Assembly (NCBI GenBank): GCA_964384915.1
Contig: CAYLMA010000010.1
Coordinates: 37,882-101,881, forward strand
DNA: 64,000 nucleotides
Direction of reading: 5' to 3'
Origin: Sulfurimicrobium sp964384915
GTDB taxonomy: Bacteria; Pseudomonadota; Gammaproteobacteria; Burkholderiales; Sulfuricellaceae
Position numbers and translations under genes: made by a program. Positions 57,856 to 64,000 of this stretch are shown piece after piece (positions within the stretch are counted from its first letter, which is position 1; each line of letters starts with the position of its first letter). Under the pieces are notes generated by a model that worked only from the letters and a program-made list of their open reading frames with translations, did not search any database and was not told the DNA's origin.

Positions 57856-58452
57856 TTACACTTCTTCCCATCCGGTAATCATGGCCTTGATGTGCGCGGT
57901 TGGGGTATGGCCCGCGGTGGTCAGGTAGACGTGTGCGATCAGGAACAGCAGCATCATGAACGCGCCCGCGGTGTGGAAGAACGCCACCCACTCGAGGGAC
58001 AGGTACTTGTCCACCCCCCAGGCATTCCACTCGCCGAAGAACAGGTAGAACCACCCCGAGAACCACAGCAATGGCCCGATGAACAGCAGCACGCCGAGAT
58101 AGGCGAGGCGCTGCAGCGGGTTATGCTTCTTCAGTGTGGTGGCACGGAAGGGATGCGGCGCATGGACGAAGATTCCGACGGAGTAGTACTTGACCATGGC
58201 GACGACCTTGTCCATGGTCGGGATGTACTGCTTCCATTCCCCGGTGGTGAAGTGCCAGAAGATGGCGAACACCCACAGGCCGACCAGGGTCCAGGCGGCG
58301 ATGGTGTGGAGATCCACCGCCTTGGCGAAGCCGAGGAGATGGTAGGAGCCATGCACCTCGAAGCCGGTGATCAGCATGAAGATGATGAGGGAAGCCTGAG
58401 ACCAGTGCCAGAAGCGCTCGAAGAGTTTGAAGACGTAGATTTTTTCAGACAT
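57856..58452 (-). CDS. cytochrome b (b561/thiosulfate-reductase type)
   Basis: This 198-residue integral membrane dihaem-type cytochrome b has four membrane helices and histidine ligands in FWHWSQ, DLHTIAAW, FWHFTTGE and FFHTAGAF. It belongs to the PF01292-like group that passes electrons between quinones and periplasmic multihaem or molybdenum enzymes. It is the last gene of the leftward sulfur operon and starts five bases after the octahaem cytochrome stop, so it is its likely quinone-side partner. A near-identical copy starts at 64000 and runs to 63726. Confidence 0.9.
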   Translation of the reverse strand: MSEKIYVFKLFERFWHWSQASLIIFMLITGFEVHGSYHLLGFAKAVDLHTIAAWTLVGLWVFAIFWHFTTGEWKQYIPTMDKVVAMVKYYSVGIFVHAPHPFRATTLKKHNPLQRLAYLGVLLFIGPLLWFSGWFYLFFGEWNAWGVDKYLSLEWVAFFHTAGAFMMLLFLIAHVYLTTAGHTPTAHIKAMITGWEEV

Positions 58453-58456
58453 GATC

Positions 58457-60088
58457 TTATCCTTTCCTGTTGCTCATGTAGATGCGGCCGGCACCGTGGA
58501 TGATCACACCGAGCAGGGTCAGTAGGGCAAGCGTCCAGCCTGCCATGTCGAGCATCTTGTTGTTGTCGCTACGCCCTGGCATGTAGATGCCCTGGATGTT
58601 CTTGAGACGGCTCTCATTGCTATGGCATGACACGCAATCGAGCGCATTTTCCTTGGGCGCGACCATGTGGGTAATCGGCCAGAACATCTCGGTTTTGATG
58701 AAATCGACCTTGCCGGAGAAAGGGGCTCCCACGTTCCGCATGCCATCGGCAATGGCCTTTTCCCACTCGTAATTTTTCCAGTAGCCGATATCGTCGTTGC
58801 CGGCCGTATGCGGCATGACCAGGGTCTGATTCACCGGGTCGAATGGCTGCGTGCCATGCATGACTTTCATTGGCCAGATCATCGATTTTCCGTCTGTTGG
58901 GCTGCCGTCTATCCGGTTGATCGGGGTTGCGACATCGCTCTTGCTGACCTTGTCGCCGAGCAGGGTGTATGTCACCTTGCCGTTGAACCAGAAATATTCC
59001 GGGATGACATTTTCCCCGAGCACGAAATCCCCTTTTCTGGAATCGTATGTGACATGGCCCTTGCCGTCCTTTTTGACCATGGGCTTGCCGTCAGGCCCCA
59101 TCTTGCCGGCCGTTGACCAGTCCCAGGACAGTTTGGTGGCCACGCCGCCGCGCGCGATGGCGGGAATGTGGCAGGTCTGGCAGGCGATCTTGCGGGTATG
59201 TTCGTTCAATTTTTTGCCATGATTATCCAGTTTGACCAGATCGACAGGATGCGGCTGGTTGCCATGGCATGATTGGCAGGTGGCCGGGTTGCTGTTGTCC
59301 GCCTTGCCGCGCATGTGGGCCTGTTCCTTGTCCATTGCAGTCGGCGCGTAGCGGCTGCCCGGTACGTCGTGGCTGGAAGTCCTGTGGCAGGTGCTGCAAG
59401 TGAAGTCCAGGCCGACGGAATCCATATGGACATCGAGTTCCTTGTCAGGCTCGGCCAGCGAGCTATCCATGTCGCCGTGTTTCACGCCATCTCCGCCGCC
59501 TCCATTGAAATGGCAGGCGCCGCAGGTATCACGGCTGGTTTTGCCGACTTTCTGGGCCACCTTGGCGAGATCCACCGGCTTGACGATCTTGCCCGAGCCG
59601 GGAGGGAATTCCATTTCCTTGTAGACAGGGTGCCCGGCCAGGCCGGGCGGTTTCTTGTAAATGCCGGTTCTGTCGTGGCAGACCAGGCAGTCAACATTGT
59701 TTTCCGAACTGAAATCGAAGTTCTTGTCCTTCCATCCATAACCGGTATGGCAGGAGGTACAGAAGGCATAATTCTGCGAAATGGAGATGCAAAAGTTGTT
59801 CATGACATTTTTTTTGCCCAGGCGCTGGTTGTTCTCAGGGTTGAGAAATTCCCAGGTCCAGTGCTTGGTTTTGTGCACCTGTGCGGCGGCCTCGGTATGG
59901 CAGGAGAGGCAGGCCTTGGTGACATCCGGGCCGGTCTGGAAGGTTTGCTGCAGTTCCTTGAATTTGCTGTGGTCAGCGGTCGAGGTGTTGGCTGCGCCAA
60001 CCATGCTGCTCATGGCCAGGGCGCACAGCGTGACCAGCCAGCCGGTAAGCGTTACGGCGGCAGGCCAGCGAGAGTGCTGGGAGTTCAT
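58457..60088 (-). CDS. otr: tetrathionate-reductase-family octahaem cytochrome c
   Basis: This 543-residue periplasmic multihaem cytochrome has a signal sequence and eight CxxCH motifs in order: CLSCH, CTSCH, CLVCH, CGACH, CSTCH, CQSCH, CQTCH and CVSCH. A C-terminal membrane helix follows (MAGWTLALLTLLGVIIHGAGRI, cited in part). The count and spacing match the octahaem tetrathionate reductase family (Shewanella OTR, which reduces tetrathionate, nitrite and hydroxylamine in vitro). In an organism with sulfur-metabolism neighbours it may oxidise or reduce sulfur compounds. The membrane tail differs from soluble OTR and would place it next to cytochrome b. Confidence 0.9.
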   Translation of the reverse strand: MNSQHSRWPAAVTLTGWLVTLCALAMSSMVGAANTSTADHSKFKELQQTFQTGPDVTKACLSCHTEAAAQVHKTKHWTWEFLNPENNQRLGKKNVMNNFCISISQNYAFCTSCHTGYGWKDKNFDFSSENNVDCLVCHDRTGIYKKPPGLAGHPVYKEMEFPPGSGKIVKPVDLAKVAQKVGKTSRDTCGACHFNGGGGDGVKHGDMDSSLAEPDKELDVHMDSVGLDFTCSTCHRTSSHDVPGSRYAPTAMDKEQAHMRGKADNSNPATCQSCHGNQPHPVDLVKLDNHGKKLNEHTRKIACQTCHIPAIARGGVATKLSWDWSTAGKMGPDGKPMVKKDGKGHVTYDSRKGDFVLGENVIPEYFWFNGKVTYTLLGDKVSKSDVATPINRIDGSPTDGKSMIWPMKVMHGTQPFDPVNQTLVMPHTAGNDDIGYWKNYEWEKAIADGMRNVGAPFSGKVDFIKTEMFWPITHMVAPKENALDCVSCHSNESRLKNIQGIYMPGRSDNNKMLDMAGWTLALLTLLGVIIHGAGRIYMSNRKG

Positions 60089-60188
60089 GGCAAATCCTTC
60101 CGGGAAAGCACGATGTCAGTGAACAATTGGATGTTCGATGAATGAGCCCGAGGCGGGCGGACAAGTGCCCGCCTCGCAAGCCTGGGGC

Positions 60189-61343
60189 TTATTTTCCGCG
60201 TTCCTTGATGCTGAACGAGCCATCCGCATTGAATTTCATTTCTGCATCGATGAAATAGGTCTGAAGCTCGTTGCGCATCAGTTTTGCCGTGTCATGGGCT
60301 TCTCCCGAACGGGCGCCCGTGCCGCACAGAAAGACGATGGGCTTGTCCTTGGGCAGGGTATCAAGCTTTTTCTCCAGATCCCCGATAGGAATGTTGATCG
60401 CCCCCTTGATGGTGCCTGCCTTGAATTCCTTGGCATCACGCACATCCACCAGCAGCAGGGAATCCGGGTTTTCCTTCATGACGCGTTCAAATGACGCAGC
60501 CGTGATGGTGCCTTTCTCCTTGCCTGGCTCGACGCCCGCTTTGGCCTTGCCTGCCGGGCCGGCGCTACCGGCCGCAGCGGAGGCTGGCGCTTGACCGTAG
60601 AGCTTGAGCCATTCCGGGTGCCCTTCAGCATAGGTTTTGACGTCTGTGTACCCAAGCTTCCGGGCCTTGTCGGCGGATTTGTCGCTGAGCACGCATTCCA
60701 GGCCGCCGCAGTAGTAAATCAGTGGTGTCGTTTTGTCAGCAGGGAGTTGGTCTACGTGCTTGTCAAAGTCGGTGTCTGAAATGTTCACCGCGCCTGGTAT
60801 GGCGCCCTTGTCGAAAGTGCGCTTTGGACGGGCATCTATCAGCATGAAATTGGCTTTTTCATCCAGCAGTTTCTTGATGTAGGCGCCAGAGACGGATTGC
60901 CTCATCCCCTTGGCTGCCCAGTCTGGGGAGCCGTCGGCATAAACGCGGATATTGGTGTAGCCAAGTTTTTCCGCCTTGAAGGCGGAGTTGTGGCTCAGCA
61001 TGCATTCGACGCCACCGCAGTAAAAAATGAGCAGCGTGTTCTTGTCCTCCGGCAAGCTGTCGTGCATCTTGTCGAACTTGCTGTCCGGGATGCTGACCGC
61101 GCCGGGAATGTGGCCGGGGTCGTATTGACGCGCCGCAGGGCGCGAGTCGATCAACATGACTCCCTTCTTGGGCGGGATGTCGACATTCTGTTTGACGAAC
61201 TCGATATCCACGATATTGCTGTACCAGCCTTCCTTCGCCTTGATTTGTTCTGCGTGAGCCGGCGCCACCCAAGCTACGGCCGGCAGGGCAACTGGCAGGG
61301 ACAGAACCAGGGCAAGCCCCAGATTGTGAAGTTTCTTGTTCAT
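60189..61343 (-). CDS. periplasmic triple-rhodanese protein
   Basis: This 384-residue protein has a signal peptide (LALVLSLPVALPAVAWVAPAHA) and three rhodanese domains. The active-site loops are YCGGVEC, YCGGLEC and LCGTGARS, so all three keep the loop Cys. Rhodaneses carry sulfane sulfur as a persulfide. Domains one and two are closely related (YADGSPDW and YAEGHPEW at the same place) and look like an internal duplication; the third is diverged. An alanine/glycine-rich linker joins domains two and three. It lies between the YeeE/YedE transporter and the octahaem cytochrome in the same operon, suggesting sulfur transfer in the periplasm. Confidence 0.9.
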   Translation of the reverse strand: MNKKLHNLGLALVLSLPVALPAVAWVAPAHAEQIKAKEGWYSNIVDIEFVKQNVDIPPKKGVMLIDSRPAARQYDPGHIPGAVSIPDSKFDKMHDSLPEDKNTLLIFYCGGVECMLSHNSAFKAEKLGYTNIRVYADGSPDWAAKGMRQSVSGAYIKKLLDEKANFMLIDARPKRTFDKGAIPGAVNISDTDFDKHVDQLPADKTTPLIYYCGGLECVLSDKSADKARKLGYTDVKTYAEGHPEWLKLYGQAPASAAAGSAGPAGKAKAGVEPGKEKGTITAASFERVMKENPDSLLLVDVRDAKEFKAGTIKGAINIPIGDLEKKLDTLPKDKPIVFLCGTGARSGEAHDTAKLMRNELQTYFIDAEMKFNADGSFSIKERGK

Positions 61344-61362
61344 TTCGAAGTCTCCTTTATTA

Positions 61363-62607
61363 TTAAATGACAGTAAACTTTTCGGTCGATTCGTTGTAAC
61401 GCACCAGCAGATACCAAACCAGCAGAATGGCGCCGCTAATCAGGAAGGTCCAGCCCCAGCCTCCCAGCATGTCAGGCAGATAGGCCTGGAAGCCCACGGC
61501 GGTCTTTTCGAAGAGTTCCACGTTGTCTTCATCAATGGAAGTGATCTTGAATTTCTTGAACAGCGCGCTGGCAATGGAGCCTGCCCAGGAGAAGAAGAAA
61601 ATCGCCACCCACAGTTTGATATGCCCCTCGCCCATGCGCCACAGCGAACCGGATGCGCAGCCGCCGGCAAAGACCATTCCGACGCCGAAGATCAGGCCGC
61701 CAAGCAGCGAGCCGATCCAGAAGCTTGCTGGGATGGCGACATAGGGATCGAGGATTTTCTTCTGGAACAGCAGGGAAGAAATCAGCAGGCCGATGGACAG
61801 CGCCAGGATGATGGCCTTGGTCATGTCGCCCTCGGCGGTCATGAAGGGTTCGCGGAAGGCGCGTGCAAAGCACAGGCGCGAGCGGTGCATGATGAAGCCG
61901 ATGGCAAAGCCGGCCAGCACGATCACGGCGCGGGCAGCCCACTTTTCATTGCCTGAGCTATACCACTGGGTTGCCCAGAACAGGACGCCGATCACCACCG
62001 CCAGCCCGATCAAGGGATAAATACGCAGCACGCTCTGCGGCGCCTGGAGCGCAGGTGGCGCAACCATGCCCCACTCGATATTTTCCAGCGTCCACAACAG
62101 AAGTTTGAGGCCGATCACGGCGCCCGCCAGGAGCCCCGCCCACATCGCCCAGCCTGCCGGGGATGCATGCAATACCGGGTTGAAGAAGCCGCCGGTGGTG
62201 CAGCCGCCGGCCAGTGCCGCTCCGGCGCCCATCAGGCAGCCGCCCAATGCCGCCCAGACGTATTCCAGTTTGGGTGGCCGGCGGGGGAGAAACTGGCGCG
62301 ACAGCAGTGCTGCGCAGAATGAGCCCAGCACCAGCATGATGTTCATCAGCGACATGCGATGCATGAGAAAGCTGTCGAGTTCCTGGGGGACGCCGAGTAA
62401 CGGCCCCAGGCCGATCAGGTTGTTGAACCAGTCGCCCCAGAATTTGACACCGCCGAATACACCCCAGAACAGACCGCTGATCATCAGGCCGATCACCACC
62501 ATGACCAGCAGGATGCTGCCCAGGTAGGGCGACCACTCTTCTACAAAAATATTTTCGTAGTCCGCCTTGAAGCCGGCGAGCCAGGTAGAACCGCTTTCAG
62601 AACTCAT
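61363..62607 (-). CDS. YeeE/YedE family sulfur transporter
   Basis: This 414-residue inner-membrane protein of the YeeE/YedE (TsuA-like) family has about nine or ten helices. Conserved cysteine motifs are GGCTTGGF, SRLCFARAFR and GGCASGS, which in TsuA relay thiosulfate. The family moves thiosulfate or sulfane sulfur across the membrane. ATG 62607 follows a GAGG site; TTG 62625 is a less likely start. It is in the middle of the leftward operon, directly before the rhodanese gene (19 bases). Confidence 0.9.
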   Translation of the reverse strand: MSSESGSTWLAGFKADYENIFVEEWSPYLGSILLVMVVIGLMISGLFWGVFGGVKFWGDWFNNLIGLGPLLGVPQELDSFLMHRMSLMNIMLVLGSFCAALLSRQFLPRRPPKLEYVWAALGGCLMGAGAALAGGCTTGGFFNPVLHASPAGWAMWAGLLAGAVIGLKLLLWTLENIEWGMVAPPALQAPQSVLRIYPLIGLAVVIGVLFWATQWYSSGNEKWAARAVIVLAGFAIGFIMHRSRLCFARAFREPFMTAEGDMTKAIILALSIGLLISSLLFQKKILDPYVAIPASFWIGSLLGGLIFGVGMVFAGGCASGSLWRMGEGHIKLWVAIFFFSWAGSIASALFKKFKITSIDEDNVELFEKTAVGFQAYLPDMLGGWGWTFLISGAILLVWYLLVRYNESTEKFTVI

Positions 62608-62684
62608 TGCAAGCGCCTCGGACAAGTGACCAGTGGGGGCGACGGATGCTCCCTATGGATTACAACACGATCAGGCTGATCTGA

Positions 62685-63077
62685 TTAATTGCAACTTGCC
62701 GGGCTGTCGCCATCCTTGGCGCCTTTGAGCACAAAGGCCTTGGTGTCTTCCAGGAGTTCCTGGTCGGGAACGTCAGCGAATTTTTCGGCGGCCTTGTTGC
62801 TGGCCTTGATGCTGGCGCGGTACTGCTGGCTGAGGTATTGCTTGACACTGTCCTTGCCCTTGGCGTGCTTGTCCGCCTGGAGGTAGGCAGTCCATTCGGC
62901 CTTGGTCTTGGTAGTGGGGGAAATGGCTTTCTCTGTTTTTGCGACATGGCAGCTGGTGCATACCTGGCGGTAGTAAATGCGGCCGCGTTTCCAGTCGCCA
63001 TCATAGGCCTGCGCGGTGGTATATGCCGTGCTGCCAAGCATGGCGAGAGCGACGGCTATAGAAAGCTTGGTTCTCAT
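62685..63077 (-). CDS. small monohaem cytochrome c
   Basis: This 130-residue periplasmic protein has a signal peptide (LSIAVALAMLGSTAYTTAQA) and one CTSCH haem site near residue 40. It is lysine-rich after the haem. It is first in the leftward operon, so it is a candidate electron carrier for the sulfur system. The strong SD (AGGGGGA) is next to the ATG. Confidence 0.9.
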   Translation of the reverse strand: MRTKLSIAVALAMLGSTAYTTAQAYDGDWKRGRIYYRQVCTSCHVAKTEKAISPTTKTKAEWTAYLQADKHAKGKDSVKQYLSQQYRASIKASNKAAEKFADVPDQELLEDTKAFVLKGAKDGDSPASCN

Positions 63078-63113
63078 GGAAAATCCCCCTTCATTAGTTT
63101 ATTGTTGGATACG

Positions 63114-63142
63114 AATATAATCATTTATCATCTTTCATGCAA
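63114..63142 (-). promoter_or_regulatory. likely promoter of the sulfur/cytochrome operon
   Basis: On the minus strand TTGCAT (63142-63137) and TATATT (63119-63114) are 17 bases apart, about 36 bases upstream of the cytochrome c start. It is the best sigma-70-like pair in this interval but is not strong, which fits activator dependence. Confidence 0.5.
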
Positions 63143-63151
63143 ATGCTACTC

Positions 63152-63183
63152 AAACAGGACACGAATGTCCAATTAAAATTGGA
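63152..63183. promoter_or_regulatory. palindromic operator candidate upstream of sulfur operon
   Basis: TCCAATT-AA-AATTGGA (63168-63183) is a 7-bp inverted repeat. It is adjacent to GGACACGAATGTCC (63157-63170). Related half-sites (GGATACGAATATAA, GGATATGAGTGGAT) occur on both sides. It lies upstream of the -35, where an activator could bind. Confidence 0.45.
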
Positions 63184-63317
63184 TATGAGTGGATAAATTT
63201 GAATTTACCTTCTAAAGAAGGGAGTGGGGCGTAGAGCGGCACTGCTCTAAGCCCTGTCAGCGCTCACCCTGATGCTTGCTTGGGCGCCGGGTTTTCTTGT
63301 GCAGAAGTCTCTTTTTC

Positions 63318-63524
63318 TTAACGATGCTGCCCGTTAACTGCACGCCAGTGCTGATCCAGCATCCAGCTTAAATGCGCCGGAGTGCCCGCCTCGCCAGCCG
63401 TCTGTTGTGCCTGCTGCACGGCGCTACCCTGCCCCTCATTGGCCAGCGCGGGCCAATGCATAAGCGCGAGCAGAGCCGGCAGCATTGCGCCAAATTTAAA
63501 TGCGCTACTTAAGCATTGCTTCAT
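63318..63524 (-). CDS. small exported protein, 68 residues
   Basis: This short protein has a signal peptide (FKFGAMLPALLALMHWPALA) and a small mature part (residues about 29-68) rich in Gln, Ala and Gly. It has a very strong ribosome site (AGGAGGG). It is not recognised. It lies between the terminator of the right-hand cytochrome b gene and the sulfur operon, both on the minus strand. The mature part has no cysteine, so it is not a cytochrome. The 63078-63317 interval upstream of the operon holds only the promoter and operator candidates. Confidence 0.6.
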   Translation of the reverse strand: MKQCLSSAFKFGAMLPALLALMHWPALANEGQGSAVQQAQQTAGEAGTPAHLSWMLDQHWRAVNGQHR

Positions 63525-63663
63525 GATTTACCCTCCTTTTGCAGCAATGGTGCAGGAAGTGTGTTGCCAAACTATTTCAATTCAAATAAAACTGTATCAA
63601 TTTGTTTCAGGCCTGATAGTCGTCTGCCGGGTCCAGCCGAGAGCTGTTTTTTTTGGATTTAGG

Positions 63664-63698
63664 CAATAAAAAAGCCGGGCAGCTTTCGCTGCCCGGCT
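63664..63698 (-). terminator. rho-independent terminator (minus strand)
   Basis: An 11-bp perfect stem (AGCCGGGCAGC / GCTGCCCGGCT) with a TTTC loop is followed on the minus strand by TTTTTTATTG. It ends the transcript of the right-edge cytochrome b gene. Confidence 0.9.
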
Positions 63699-63725
63699 CC
63701 CGGCTGGGGTGGAGGGAGGGAGACT

Positions 63726-64000
63726 CTAATCCACTTCTTCCCATCCGGTAATCATGGCCTTGATGTGCGCTGTTGGGGTATGTCCTGCTGTCGTCAGGTA
63801 GACGTGTGCGATCAGGAACAGCAGCATCATGAAGGCGCCCGCGGTGTGGAAGAATGCCACCCACTCGAGGGACAGGTACTTGTCCACCCCCCAGGCATTC
63901 CAGTCGCCGAAGAACAGGTAGAACCACCCCGAGAACCACAGCAGAGGCCCGATGAACAGCAGCACGCCGAGATAGGCGAGGCGCTGCAGCGGGTTATGCT
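63726..64000 (-). CDS. second cytochrome b gene, 5' part outside window
   Basis: This is the C-terminal part (about 91 residues) of a cytochrome b almost identical to the one at 57856-58452, in protein and DNA. Differences seen in the window are few and mostly synonymous. The last residues are WEEVD here against WEEV there. It runs off the window's right edge, so a second copy of part of the sulfur operon probably continues outside. Confidence 0.9.
   Translation of the reverse strand, partial: HNPLQRLAYLGVLLFIGPLLWFSGWFYLFFGDWNAWGVDKYLSLEWVAFFHTAGAFMMLLFLIAHVYLTTAGHTPTAHIKAMITGWEEVD

Overview
The window looks like the chromosome of a GC-rich betaproteobacterium. The housekeeping genes (recA-recX, alaS, lon, thiL-pgpA-pncC, dksA-like) and the sulfur and multihaem cytochrome genes at the right end fit a sulfur-oxidising Sulfuricella/Gallionella-type lineage. 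That placement is inferred from gene content only. The sequence contains one assembly gap of 100 N (24422-24521), inside a repetitive gene.

Layout, left to right. (1) 1-3.9 kb: end of a PAS-GGDEF-EAL protein, a thioredoxin/DsbD-like membrane protein and a zinc-type CDF exporter. (2) 4-8.8 kb: a MacAB-TolC type tripartite efflux operon whose ATPase gene has palindromic repeats in frame at both ends. (3) 8.8-14 kb: a LexA-type repressor with its own operator-promoter, a short secretin-like protein, an AI-2E family permease, YaeQ, an SrkA-like kinase and a small membrane protein. (4) 14.1-18.2 kb: a c-di-GMP-I (GEMM) riboswitch ahead of a DUF1631 protein and a degenerate EAL-HDOD protein. (5) 18.4-33.2 kb: the most unusual locus. 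A divergent M50 zinc-protease/lipoyl-domain membrane protein faces a run of an exported tail-collar protein, a Sel1-repeat protein, a giant DUF4347/LEPR-type repeat protein, an outer-membrane lipoprotein of the TolC family and two HlyD-type adaptors. No ABC exporter ATPase is present. This could be an uncharacterised type-I-like export route for the giant surface protein.

(6) 33.3-35.4 kb: a decayed integrated element next to tRNA-Arg(CCT). It has a 41-bp duplicated tRNA end, an integrase tail, a DUF4258/MqsA-type toxin-antitoxin pair and a dead IS3 copy that itself carries a REP-like insertion. (7) 35.5-43 kb: a GGDEF-EAL membrane protein with a Tat-exported solute-binding partner, a DksA/TraR protein, a Uup-type ABC-F ATPase and a Phd/VapC pair. 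(8) 42.5-56 kb: housekeeping genes thiL, pgpA, pncC, recA, recX, a lipoprotein, alaS and lon, with an additional GGDEF-EAL protein, a PilZ protein, an MscS channel and a PLD-like protein. (9) 56-64 kb: a PAS-GGDEF protein, then a leftward operon of cytochrome c, YeeE/YedE sulfur transporter, triple rhodanese, octahaem cytochrome and cytochrome b. A near-identical second cytochrome b begins at the right edge.

Two themes link the regions. Cyclic-di-GMP signalling is dense: four GGDEF/EAL-type proteins, a degenerate EAL-HDOD protein, a PilZ protein, DUF1631 and a riboswitch. This would suit control of a large exported adhesin. The right-end operon looks like periplasmic sulfur-compound electron transfer coupled to the quinone pool.
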